From an uncultured bacterium (GTDB taxonomy: Bacteria > Patescibacteria > JAEDAM01 > Absconditabacterales > Absconditicoccaceae): a DNA stretch of 44,115 nucleotides. A program made the translations under genes and the position numbers. The notes under the pieces were generated by a model. That model had not been told where the DNA came from. It saw only the letters and a program-made list of their open reading frames with translations, and did not search any database. This document shows, in pieces, positions 9,935 through 18,272 of this stretch (position 1 is the stretch's first letter; the number at the start of each line of letters is the position of its first letter). The stretch covers positions 1 to 44,115 of the forward strand of contig CAIVDB010000124.1 of NCBI GenBank assembly GCA_903904545.1. The letters run 5' to 3'.

Positions 9935-10750
9935 TTAATTATTTATTTCCCATTGTAATACTTTCAAAAATTTAGGCAAGACACCATATCTAATAGATCC
10001 AGAATACTGATTTCCATAGCCATCGTAGACGTATTTAGGAGCATTAGGCTTCACGACTCCTCCCGTAATGATGCCCCCATTATACAGGGCAGAGTGGTTG
10101 ACGAGTCCTGTGAAATCAAACGAGGTATATGTGAGATCCACTCAGAGTTTACTTTTGTATTGGGTCCACTTAGCTCTACTAAAGTCTATAAAATCCTGCA
10201 CAGACTGGTAAAAAATTCACGTAGTAAGCTGTCCACTTCCATAGTCTTTACTCAATATTTGGAAAGGCCCATCGCCATTGCCAGGGAGATATCGTTTACA
10301 TCCCGCTTCTCTATATCGAGTGGCTATCGTAAGTGCTGTGGGGAAATTATTAACGAAACTAATGGTATCAAGGTCTTTATAATAGGCAGTGCAGAGATCA
10401 TTTTCTTTGATTTCTTTGATTCCGGTAGCGTATTGAGCTACAAAGTTTTGCTTCTGAGGAAGTGCATCCTGTTTGGCTTGTATTTGGGTCTCAGTTATGG
10501 TATCGCGAAGGTCTTGTTCTATCTCTCCTAGGACATAGGTGATTCCTGGATAAGAAGCGAGTTGTCACTTGATTTCTCCAAGTTGGACAGCATATTCCCG
10601 AAGATCTCTAAGATTTCCATCAGAGAGAGTAAGGAGTTGATTACGGACACTGCTTACCATAGCAGTATCTTGAGCAGTAGGCGTATATGCTCGACATGAA
10701 GAAAGAAAAAATCCTCAGAAAATAGCGAGAAATCAGACTAAACGTTTCAT
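9935..10750 (-). CDS. Lipoprotein with a lysozyme/transglycosylase-like motif
   Basis: 271 aa from ATG at 10750 to TAA at 9935-9937, with six UGA codons read as Gly. The N-terminus is a lipoprotein signal: MKRLVGFLAIFGGFFLSSC, with a lipobox LSSC, so the mature protein should be anchored to a membrane. A helical, Gln-rich region (about 30-130) follows. Then comes ATRYREAGCKRYLPG and NGDGPFQILSKDYG, which resembles the E...G-x-x-Q-I core of lysozyme-like transglycosylases; the Glu in YREAG would be the acid. This is inferred from a short motif only. A promoter lies at 10783-10810. Confidence 0.7.
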
Positions 10751-10947
10751 TGAACAGAAAAAAAAAGATAAATTCATCCATCAATATACTTTTCTCAGCA
10801 ATCGATGCAAGCGTATATGAAAATTGCCGGGAGAAAGTGGAAGAATTAGCTTCAATCAGCTTATTGAAAAATCATTCCTCCCGGATTGAAGAAATAAAAA
10901 AAGCAACTAATGACACTGTAAAATACAAATATCATAAGTTGCTATAG
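10750..10947 (+). CDS. Doubtful small ORF, 65 aa
   Basis: Open from a TTG at 10750 to TAG. The product is Lys/Glu-rich and could form helices (KVEELASISLLKNHSS). Against it: the start overlaps the start of the divergent lipoprotein gene, that gene's promoter lies inside it, and there is no better start codon. A 7-bp inverted repeat, CCGGGAG and CTCCCGG about 50 bp apart, also lies in it and may belong to a leader or regulatory structure instead. Confidence 0.25.
   Translation: MNRKKKINSSINILFSAIDASVYENCREKVEELASISLLKNHSSRIEEIKKATNDTVKYKYHKLL
10783..10810 (-). promoter_or_regulatory. Promoter of the lipoprotein gene, TTGCAT-16-TATATT
   Basis: On the minus strand TTGCAT (10810-10805) and TATATT (10788-10783) are 16 bp apart, and the -10 lies about 32 bp before the ATG at 10750. 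Confidence 0.6.
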
Positions 10948-10972
10948 AGATGAGCCTACCTAATTGGAAGCT

Positions 10973-11143
10973 CTAAGTTCCTAGCAAGAATATTGCTACT
11001 CCGACAAAAGCAGCTATAGCCCCCAATATAAAATAAAGAAACTCCCTAAGCCCTTGCTTTTCTTTATTGAATTTTATATAAAGTTACATTCCTCCAAAGA
11101 ACAAAGCAACTCCCAAAAACTGGGAAAGTGGTTCTGTATTCAT
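10973..11143 (-). pseudogene. Small membrane protein gene interrupted by an in-frame TAA
   Basis: Reading from ATG at 11143 gives a hydrophobic start, EPLSQFLGVALFFGGM, then TAA at 11086-11084, then in the same frame LYIKFNKEKQGLREF and a second membrane segment to TAG at 10975-10973 (57 codons in all). The TAA stands where one transition from TGA (Gly in this code) would restore a two-helix protein with a charged loop. Promoter and leader upstream are intact copies of those of the next gene. Either a freshly decayed gene, a sequencing error, or a genuine 19-residue peptide. Confidence 0.5.
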
Positions 11144-11183
11144 GATCTTTAATATTTTGTTAGTAATTTTTTTTATGAAAAAA

Positions 11184-11211
11184 ATAATACATATATAAAA
11201 GTAAGAGTCAA
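11184..11211 (-). promoter_or_regulatory. Promoter TTGACT-16-TATTAT
   Basis: TTGACT at 11211-11206 and TATTAT at 11189-11184 on the minus strand, spacer 16 bp, driving the broken small gene at 11143. Confidence 0.65.
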
Positions 11212-11246
11212 TAGAAGATTAAAATCTTGTACGGACGAAGCGGAAA

Positions 11247-11272
11247 AAAGTCCGGAAATTTCCGGACTTTTC
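11247..11272 (-). terminator. Terminator of the gene at 11300
   Basis: Perfect 26-bp palindrome with arms AAAAGTCCGGAAA / TTTCCGGACTTTT; on the minus strand it runs into further T. Confidence 0.8.
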
Positions 11273-11299
11273 AATAACAAAGAGATGTACTCATCTAAA

Positions 11300-11623
11300 T
11301 TAGTGTGATTGTAATTTTTTTTTTGCTTCAGCTCTGGCTATGTTAAATCCCCAAATGCAGACGCCGTCTAACCATACTGTTATAGCTATTAGGCTAATCA
11401 TAGCAAAGCTTGGATAATGAAAGTGAGGATTCGAAATTATTATCCCATAAAAAACATCCATAACAGCGACGATAAATAGTCCATAAACAAGTGCACTGTA
11501 TTTTGTGCTATTCCAGCACCAGAGGATAAATAACCCCGCCCCGGAAAGTATAGCAATGATTGTTGTGAGGCGAGTAAGCCATGCAGGTGAATCCTGCCCC
11601 ATAAAAGTTAAAATATCATTCAT
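11300..11623 (-). CDS. Small three- to four-helix membrane protein, 107 aa
   Basis: ATG at 11623 to TAA, no UGA. Hydrophobic segments lie near residues 17-37, 43-62 and 70-92, with a basic C-terminus (ARAEAKKKLQSH) that should be cytoplasmic. No family is recognised. It is a single-gene unit: its own TTGACT-N16-TATTAT promoter upstream and a perfect palindromic terminator downstream, both of which are duplicated around the neighbouring gene. The unit layout suggests a mobile or duplicating expression cassette rather than an operon. Confidence 0.7.
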   Translation of the reverse strand: MNDILTFMGQDSPAWLTRLTTIIAILSGAGLFILWCWNSTKYSALVYGLFIVAVMDVFYGIIISNPHFHYPSFAMISLIAITVWLDGVCIWGFNIARAEAKKKLQSH

Positions 11624-11664
11624 GATTCATAAATTTTTTGTTAGTAATTTTTTTTATGAAAATA

Positions 11665-11692
11665 ATAATACATATATAAAAGTAAGAGTCAA
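11665..11692 (-). promoter_or_regulatory. Promoter TTGACT-16-TATTAT
   Basis: TTGACT at 11692-11687 and TATTAT at 11670-11665 on the minus strand, spacer 16 bp, ahead of the membrane gene starting at 11623. Confidence 0.65.
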
Positions 11693-11726
11693 TAGAAGAT
11701 TAAAATCTTGTACGGACGAAGCGGAA

Positions 11727-11752
11727 AAAAGTCCGGAAATTCCCGGACTTTT
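11727..11752 (-). terminator. Terminator of the gene at 11758
   Basis: Arms AAAAGTCCGG / CCGGACTTTT around a short AAATTC centre, six bases past the stop codon; copy of the palindrome at 11247 with one change. Confidence 0.8.
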
Positions 11753-11757
11753 GAATG

Positions 11758-12468
11758 TTACTCTATGTAAGTTATTTTACCAAATGTATCTGGTGGTTTG
11801 CAAATTTGTAATAGATGGTTTACAAACCATTCAACATTTGGCATTCCCTCTACCATAAATTTGTCGCAGGGTCGGAGATGCTCCTTGAGCTTAGAGACAT
11901 CATCCAGAAGTACCCTAGAGTGAAGAATAAAAAAAGGAATATTTTTATTTTTTTTGTCAAGAATTGCTTCTTGATAGTAATCCCACCCCCTAAAGAATCC
12001 CTGTTGTGTTCTTTCTTGGCCATCAGAGACAAAAGTGAGACCCAAAAGAACTGCTATAACCCGATGTTGTTGTTCTGGTGTCAAATGCAAATTTTCGGGC
12101 CTAGGGCATACAACAACTTCATATCCAACATTTCTTGCTCCGGCAAGAAGAGTTCCTCGAATTCTCTCATGAAAGTTAGTGATAACCAAGACAATGGGAA
12201 GATCAACGGTAGCTGTTTGTTTCTTCTTCTCTTTTTTTGGTTCAGAACGAGATGAAGAATGAGATGAAGAACGAGATGAAGAATGAGATGAAGAAAAATA
12301 CCGTAGCAGCGTGAAAAGGATAGCAAGCAATCCAAACACAACAACAATGAGCACAAACACATAGCAAGAAGTATCCCCTTTCATGCTTTCGTCTCCTATT
12401 CCAACAAAAGCGGAACAGGTATTTGCAATACAAAAGAGTATCACAAATAAAAAAATGATTTTTTTCAT
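11758..12468 (-). CDS. Membrane-anchored protein with Ser/His/Arg repeat and receiver-like domain
   Basis: 236 aa, ATG at 12468 to TAA, no UGA. Order: signal peptide (MKKIIFLFVILFCIANTCSA), a membrane helix (about 35-58, CYVFVLIVVVFGLLAILFTLL), a linker of repeated SSSH/SSSR units made by four 12-bp DNA repeats (12246-12293), a Lys-rich stretch, then an alpha/beta domain (about 90-236) with alternating strands such as LPIVLVITNF, GYEVVVCPRP and IPFFILHSRV. That pattern resembles a receiver or flavodoxin-like fold, but no phosphoacceptor signature can be claimed. With signal peptide and helix, the domain probably faces the cytoplasm. Function unknown; monocistronic. Confidence 0.65.
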   Translation of the reverse strand: MKKIIFLFVILFCIANTCSAFVGIGDESMKGDTSCYVFVLIVVVFGLLAILFTLLRYFSSSHSSSRSSSHSSSRSEPKKEKKKQTATVDLPIVLVITNFHERIRGTLLAGARNVGYEVVVCPRPENLHLTPEQQHRVIAVLLGLTFVSDGQERTQQGFFRGWDYYQEAILDKKNKNIPFFILHSRVLLDDVSKLKEHLRPCDKFMVEGMPNVEWFVNHLLQICKPPDTFGKITYIE

Positions 12469-12511
12469 AATGATAGTAAATTTTTGTTAGTAATTTTTTT
12501 TAACGAAAAGG

Positions 12512-12539
12512 ATGATATATATACAGAAGGAAAAGTCAA
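12512..12539 (-). promoter_or_regulatory. Promoter TTGACT-16-TATCAT
   Basis: TTGACT at 12539-12534 and TATCAT at 12517-12512 on the minus strand, spacer 16 bp, followed by the same ACTAACAAAAA leader as in the two cassettes downstream. Confidence 0.65.
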
Positions 12540-12561
12540 TGTATCTTATTGGAAAGAGAAA

Positions 12562-14439
12562 TTAGTCAGTTCTATCCCCTTCTGGTTGAAAATAATGATT
12601 AGCAAGAAGTGTCTCATAGCTTGGAGCCTCTCAAGTCTGATAAAATGTCTTAGACTTTTCATTGGCATGATTTCCTCATGACATAAGCTCATGAAGTTTT
12701 CTCCTATGTTCTTTATTATTCTTCCCAGTTTTAAAGAAGTCGTCAAAATTGGTATAGTCATCTCCAAAATTACCTCTTGCATTCTTTTTTAGTCGCTCTT
12801 CCAATGCGCCTTTCCATGCTGTAGATAAAGAAAGTCCTCAATTTCTCTGTTTTCAGCGATTTATCGATTCTGCAAAGAAATCTCATCCTGATTTAGTGAT
12901 GCCCTTGAGCTGCTTAATGTCATCATTATCCCAGTTGTCATAAAGCTTAAGGATGCTATTGAGTTTTTTATCGAATTTTCTATTTGCATCTCCAAATACT
13001 CAGTCTTTTTCCATGCCAAATCATCCCAATGTTTTTTCCTTGCTTTTGGATCTGAACGTGTCCACCTGATTGGCAGAGAATCAGCCGAAAACAGGTAAAG
13101 ATTTGCTTGCTCCTTCGATAAATCAGGTCATGTCTTCCATCAACTTTTTCCCTGGACCTTCCCCAGTAGTCAAGGACCGTTTGATGAGATACCATACGAG
13201 GAAAATACTCAACAAAAAGATGATGAGGTCAGCAAAAGTATTTTGTACTCCAGAGGTAGTTTTTTTGAATAAAGAATCATTAGAAATCTCCAAAGAACTG
13301 AGTCATTGTACTTGGATAGAAGAACTATTTGTTGTTTGAGACATCTGTACTCCATTGAGAGATTTCCCTTGGATATCTGTCATAATCCTTTGGAAAGAGA
13401 CAATCACGATGAGCGCAAATGAGAGACTCAAAACAAAAAGTACAGGCCTAAAAATAAGCCACAATAATGAACTTAGACTGAAGTTTTTGAATGTATCACC
13501 GAGTTTAAGTGTGTCCTTGAAGACATTAACCAACACCAATACAGGAGAGAGGATGATAAACATCCATAAAAACACTATTCTAATGAGGTTGGCAACAAAG
13601 AGTAATGCCAGTCAAATCGTATACATGATGATGACAAGCGATTTGAGGAGAAAGCCAATAGTGACTGCTTCTACAGAAGCATTATTCCCATTATTCATAT
13701 ACTCCTGGAACCTAAACGCGCTCATTCACAGAAAGATCAGGGGTCCGCTGACGGAAGAAGAGGTAGGCAGAATGCTTGCAAGGGCTTCGTCGTCCGAAAG
13801 AGGTGGGGCTGATTGATCAGAGGGTAGTTGAGTAATTACATTTTGGATGTCTTTGGTATCACTGAGTTTGATAGCATAATTTTTATTGTACATAGAGTCT
13901 CTGACACTGGTAGCTACCTGTTGGGTAAGCTGGCTATCTGTACCAAAGAATGTGGTGGGGAAGGAGCTGACTGCAGTCATAGCAATACTTGAAATATCCA
14001 AAACTGCACCCATAAGGAACCAGCTCGCTTGGATCAAGATTCCAGCAATCAAGGTCTTGGTAATCACTTTCTTCGCATCTAGTTTTCCTTTCCCTGTAAT
14101 TCATCCAATAATCTCCCAAAGCAAAACTCCCATCAATGCAAAGTTAGCAAAATTTTTCATAATATTCCAGATCTTCCAAAGATAGATATCCAAGTGCATA
14201 AATGAGCCATAGACCCATTCATTAGTCATCAATTTCCCTGCAAGGATGGCAAGTACAATCCATCATCGAGAAAGAAGAGAAAGAAGTTTATGTAATCGGT
14301 TTTGTAATGTTTCGAGAGATGTAGGTTCTGTTCCCGCTGCAAAAACAGGTACCGTAAAAAAACATATGATACACAAAACGAAGAGTATCGTTTTGACTCT
14401 TTGGTGTCTAGATTGTGTTGGAGATAACCAAGATATCAT
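12562..14439 (-). CDS. VirB6/TrbL-like polytopic membrane protein (second copy)
   Basis: 625 aa from ATG at 14439 to TAA at 12564-12562; more than a dozen UGA codons, all read as Gly, break it in standard translation. A signal-like N-terminus (TILFVLCIICFFTVPVFA, about 23-40) is followed by several membrane helices: around NIMKNFANFALMGVLLWEII, TKTLIAGILIQASWFLMGAV, VTIGFLLKSLVIIMYTIGLA, LLFVANLIRIVFLWMFIILS, LIFRPVLFVLSLSFALIVIV, and a last helix before a long hydrophilic, Gly- and Lys-rich C-terminal tail of about 200 residues. The helix pattern and the long tail fit VirB6/TrbL, the inner-membrane channel component of type IV secretion. It starts 23 bp after a larger paralog, sharing KTLIAG-V/I-LIQAS-x-FL. 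The tail may be cytoplasmic or surface-exposed. Confidence 0.75.
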
Positions 14440-14462
14440 AAGCTATGTCAAAGTAAAAGGGA

Positions 14463-16808
14463 TTATTCCTTTATGGCTAAATAAGGTTTATCTGTGTTGG
14501 TTCTTGTATCTGTATTCTCTGAGATAGTAAACTTTCACTTACTTGTTGCGAGTTCCGTTCAGAGTAGGGTCTTGGCATAGGCTTGTGTAGCTTTGTTTGT
14601 ATTGAGCTCTGTCTCAATTTGGTCTTTGTCCATAGGCTCTATTCTCTTTTTGAATTCCGCTCACCAGAGTCCTCCTAAGGTAGTGTAGGAGCTTGTTTTA
14701 CTGTTGGCATCAATGTTTGGAGAAGTAGAAATAGTGCTTACAAGATTGTTCATATACTCACTAGTATTTAAGAAGTCGCCCTCGTTGATGTGGTCTTCTT
14801 CCTTTCTGTTTTTATTGATCGTCTCGGTAAGATTCAATCATCTACCCGTAGCAAGCCCTGTGGCAATCTGACTATATTGTTCCGTAGTAGGAGCGGCATT
14901 GCTAGAAAAATCTTTAGTAATAAATTTCTCCACGATAGCATCTTGTTCATTCTGTCTCTTGCTCAACCATTTGCTGGAGAGACTATTTCTGTTTCCAGGA
15001 TCGATAGAACTGAGTGCCGTAAGTGCGCCAACCTTTTCTCCACCGCCATAGGGCACGATAGGGAGACTTCCCATCGCATTCTCTCAGAACTTCTGGATAG
15101 GTTCAGCAAATTGCTTCCCAAGTGAATTCGCTTTGATCGCAGCAAAGAGCACTGCCCACAAAAGCCCCACCGCCACAAGATTGACGATAAGCCAAGAAAA
15201 TCGATCCAAAGATCCTCATCGAGTAAAGTTCTGGAATTCAAGCCCAAAAAGCTCCATGACAACAATTTTTTGTTTGTCTGTAGTGCTAGGAATCTGTTGA
15301 ATATCTGGGCTAAGCGCAGTGCTTATTTGGGTCCCGGGTGTCGCAGGAGTGAAACTCTTGATTAAGGTAGAAAGGAAGATTAATGAAATACTCAAGGCAA
15401 AGACAGTGATCACAGGAGCAAAAATGACAGACAAGATATTCCCTAGAGAGAAACCTATCTTCTCTAATCATTTCTTGATAGCATCTATCTTAAACACTTC
15501 GCTAAGTACCAAAAGAGGTGATGCAGCAATGACCAACCAAAGAAATCCTACTCTGATAATCAAGACGACCGTCAAGGCAATCAGCGGAATAAGTAATGCC
15601 AAAGCAATGACCGCTTTGATGAGGACTTCTCCAGAAACTGCTCCTAAGGAAGTAATTGAAGTATCAGAGATTTGAGAAAAGTTGAGTAAAGAAGAATACA
15701 TTGTCACCAAGACGCCAACGAATCCTTTGGAGCTGTTGACGATATCTGAGAGCGTAGTAGCATCGGTAGTATTTAGCCATGTCTTGCCTGCGGTCTTAGC
15801 AGGGGCAAATTTTGCCGAAGTAATATCTACGATATAGCCTTTATCATTTCGTTCTTCAATCGTAGCGTAGAGTACGCTTATTCCATCATTATGGACAAAC
15901 ATAGTATAACTTGCCTCCGTGTTTCCCGGAAGATCAAGAAAGGCTTTTTTGAGTCCTATTTCATCGAAAGGAATGACCGTATTGCCAAATAAGACGCAAT
16001 ATCCTACTTGAGTGCCAGAAGTAGTCCTTCCTACAACATATTTGGCACTGGAGGTAGTGTCTCCATTGTCACTCATTGCACAGGAAGAGAGAAGAATCTT
16101 TCCCGCACCATAGGTGACTTCGTAATTGGTGCCTTTCTGGGTAATATTGCTAAATTTATTGAGATCAAGTTTTGCATTTACAGAAAGAATTTTCTGGTTT
16201 CCTATATCTGTATTTCTCATGACGCTGAGTGGCAATCCACCAACTGCATAGGTAGCAACAGTAGAGACATCAATCAGTGCAGCAGTCAAAAACCGACTTG
16301 CTTGGATCAATACACCAGCAATCAATGTTTTCTTTATAATCCCTAATGGAGATTGTTCTTCTTTGAGCGATCCCATACCAGAATTGCCAAAAATACTCTT
16401 AAGAATAGCAAAGAGAACCAAAAATCAAAGGGTGAAATTGGCAAAGTTTTTTATAATATTCCAAAACTTCCACAAGGGGGCATCTAGGTGAAAAAAAGAT
16501 CAATACACAAGCGTATTATCCAAGGCCCATCCTGCAAGGACAAGTAATGGCCAGAGCAGGACATACACCATCTTGAGTACGATATCTATCATCTGTATCG
16601 TATCCAAACTATTGACCTGACTTCAAACATTGGTGATAGTCTGTATTTGTGTACTATTATTTTGTGCGGTGGAAGATGTTTGTGCATGCACTTCAGGTAT
16701 TCATCCAACATTTCCTTGCAAAAATATTCCAGAAAGCATAAAAATTGCAAAGAATCAGACAATTTTTTTTCGAGAGAAGGAAATCCATGAAGATGAGCGA
16801 ATGCGCAT
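14463..16808 (-). CDS. VirB6/TrbL-like polytopic membrane protein (first copy)
   Basis: 781 aa from ATG at 16808 to TAA at 14465-14463, with UGA codons read as Gly. A signal-like segment (KKIVGFFAIFMLSGIFLQ) precedes helices at VLKMVYVLLWPLLVLAGWAL, NFANFTLGFLVLFAILKSIF and TLIAGVLIQASRFLTAALID, then a soluble insertion of about 200 residues with two Cys, then helices near VIALALLIPLIALTVVLIIR, VGFLWLVIAASPLLVLSEVF, FAPVITVFALSISLIFLSTL and WLIVNLVAVGLLWAVLFAAI, and a hydrophilic tail. This is a VirB6/TrbL layout, the channel part of type IV secretion or DNA uptake. The 23-bp gap to a paralog and the single promoter at 16848-16876 indicate a two-gene operon. Linked pilin-like genes are 12 kb away at 1679-3391. 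Confidence 0.75.
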
Positions 16809-16847
16809 ATGATACCTAAGAAATAAAGTCCAAAGAACTATACCTCA

Positions 16848-16876
16848 AGTATATCCCGAAATCTTGTATTTATCAA
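16848..16876 (-). promoter_or_regulatory. Promoter of the VirB6-like operon, TTGATA-17-TATACT
   Basis: TTGATA at 16876-16871 and TATACT at 16853-16848 on the minus strand, spacer 17 bp, 40 bp before the ATG at 16808. Confidence 0.6.
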
Positions 16877-16905
16877 ATAAAAAGCTATTTCCACTCCTTA
16901 TATAC

Positions 16906-16933
16906 TTGCAAAAAGAGGAAAAATAGATATAGT
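16906..16933 (+). promoter_or_regulatory. Promoter TTGCAA-16-TATAGT
   Basis: TTGCAA at 16906-16911 and TATAGT at 16928-16933, spacer 16 bp, diverging from the promoter at 16848 and pointing to tsaB. Its sequence closely parallels the pilin promoter at 1619. Confidence 0.55.
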
Positions 16934-16957
16934 ATTGCCCGTATGGGAGTTGTAGGT

Positions 16958-17040
16958 ACTTAATGTTAAGTTGTAAGTGTTAAGTGCTAAGTAAAAAAAA
17001 CTCCATAATTCAACATTTAGCACTCAACATTTAACATTAT
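16958..17040. repeat. Run of imperfect TTAAGT/ACTTAAC-type short repeats
   Basis: A string of variants of TTAAGTGTTAAG followed by its reverse-complement words (CAACATTTAGCACTCAACA), so it can fold back on itself. It occupies the tsaB leader. One of several such word-like runs between genes here. Confidence 0.5.
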
Positions 17041-17049
17041 TTCTGAACT

Positions 17050-17655
17050 ATGTTTATCAATATTTCTAGCGATCAAGTGTATATTTCTGATGGGCAAAGA
17101 GCGGAACATCTCTCTCGTAATGGGATAGAAAACGTCTTTGGTCCCTTACTTATCCAGTGGCAGAAGGAATCTCCTTTCGATACCGTATTTTTACTCAATG
17201 GTCCCGGAGGATTTACAAATCTGAGAGTAGGATCTCTGATCTTAAATACCCGAAATCTCATAGGAGAACCAAAACTGCAGATCTACGACGTCGATAAACT
17301 GACCGTCTACGCATATCTGGTTCGTGAAGGTTTGCTCCCTTCTAAAGGGATTATTTATCTCGGACAAAAGCATAATGTCTGGCTCATAGATTTTGATAAA
17401 GATCCAAGTGACCCAGCATATTGTAGTACTATCCAACAATCACAATTCCCAGAAGAAGCATATTTCTTAGACGAAGTGTATGATGACAGCTATTGGCAAG
17501 CAGGGCAGGAGAAAATGGTCCATTTCACGCAAGAAAAAGACCAATTACTCGCTTCATTTCAATGAAAAACACAAAAGATAACCCCCCAAGCGCTCCATCT
17601 TACTGCGACTGGTCATGTAGAAGCAAAATATATGATAGACCCAGTGATGAACTAA
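17050..17655 (+). CDS. tsaB: tRNA threonylcarbamoyladenosine biosynthesis protein TsaB
   Basis: 201 aa, ATG at 17050, one UGA (17563-17565) as Gly, TAA at 17653-17655. TsaB is the ASKHA-fold partner that stabilises TsaD in making the t6A modification at position 37 of ANN-decoding tRNAs. The N-terminal strand MFINISSDQVYIS and the diagnostic GPGGFTNLRVG at residues 51-61 (family GPGSFTGLR) support the call; the second Gly-Asp strand region and the C-terminal helix are degenerate, and the protein is shorter than the usual 220-230. It precedes ruvX on the same strand, with a repeat-filled gap of about 125 bp. Confidence 0.85.
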
Positions 17656-17740
17656 TAACTAATAACTAACAGTGAACAGCGAAGGATTTTTTATCTAAGG
17701 TCTAAGATCTAAGCTCTAAGATCTAAGCTCTCCCATCTCT
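17656..17740. repeat. Run of TAACTAA and AGATCTAAGCTCTA short repeats
   Basis: Two successive low-complexity runs: ACTAATAACTAAC words directly after the tsaB stop, then five imperfect copies of a TCTAAG(A/C)TC unit between about 17694 and 17735. Confidence 0.5.
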
Positions 17741-17781
17741 ATCCATAATAAGCAACTTTTAATTTAATTATCCATCAGAAC

Positions 17782-18174
17782 ATGAGAAGACAAGAATCCA
17801 TATTAGCAATAGACCGATGAAGTAGATATGTAGGTCTTGCCTACAAAAATAATGATAGCGAAGTAATTTTCCCTATCGGGTATTTGATGAATGATCAGAT
17901 GATTTTTTTCCATATAGGAGATATGTTGACCAGATACAATGTCCGCAAAATTATGATAGGACGACCTGCAAAACAAGAAGATGTTCAACAGAAAATCATA
18001 GCATTTATGCAAAACCTCGATTTCATTATCGATAAAAATGAAGTAACGATAGAGAAAGTAGAAGAGGATTATACCAGTGTCCAATCAGGAGAAATCGTTT
18101 CCAATTTCAAAAAAAATGCCGCTTCCGATACCGTCAGCGCAATGCTGATTCTCGAAAGGGGAATACAGAAGTAG
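17782..18174 (+). CDS. ruvX: Putative pre-16S rRNA nuclease / Holliday junction resolvase RuvX (YqgF)
   Basis: 130 aa, ATG at 17782 to TAG. RNase H-fold nuclease needed for 16S rRNA 5' end maturation in E. coli. The first strand carries the catalytic Asp in ILAIDRGSRYVGLAY (residues about 7-21); the Gly after D-R is UGA and would break the ORF in the standard code. Further family features are IMIGRPAKQEDVQQK, an acidic EEDYTSVQSGE (family D-E-R-x-S/T region) and the C-terminal DTVSAMLILERGI (family D-x-x-A-A-x-x-I-L-Q). Length is normal for the family. Co-directional with tsaB and the NUDIX gene. Confidence 0.88.
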
Positions 18175-18272
18175 CTTAAAGCATGAAGCATAAAGCTTGA
18201 AGCTAAAGGGGATACCCACAGTGAAAGAAATCTTATTTTAAATTGTTGGAACTTTAAATAGTAAAGAAAAAT

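Larger units (their letters stand above)
11144..11272 (-). repeat. Direct repeat copy 1: terminator, promoter and leader cassette
   Basis: About 120 bp nearly identical to 11624-11752. Read on the minus strand it contains the terminator of the upstream gene, a TTGACT-N16-TATTAT promoter and the leader (ACTAACAAAA) of the downstream gene. The first part recurs in weaker form at 12480-12540. Confidence 0.8.
11624..11752 (-). repeat. Direct repeat copy 2: terminator, promoter and leader cassette
   Basis: Second copy of the unit at 11144-11272, with only a handful of differences, lying between the genes at 11758 and 11623. Confidence 0.8.

Noticed and set aside
11815..12255. 146-codon plus-strand ORF
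   Set aside because: It is antisense to the signal-peptide and receiver-like protein at 11758-12468, which has promoter, terminator and coherent domain order.
13355..13816. 153-codon plus-strand ORF inside the VirB6-like region
   Set aside because: Antisense shadow of a conserved membrane-protein frame that is continuous on the minus strand under code 25.
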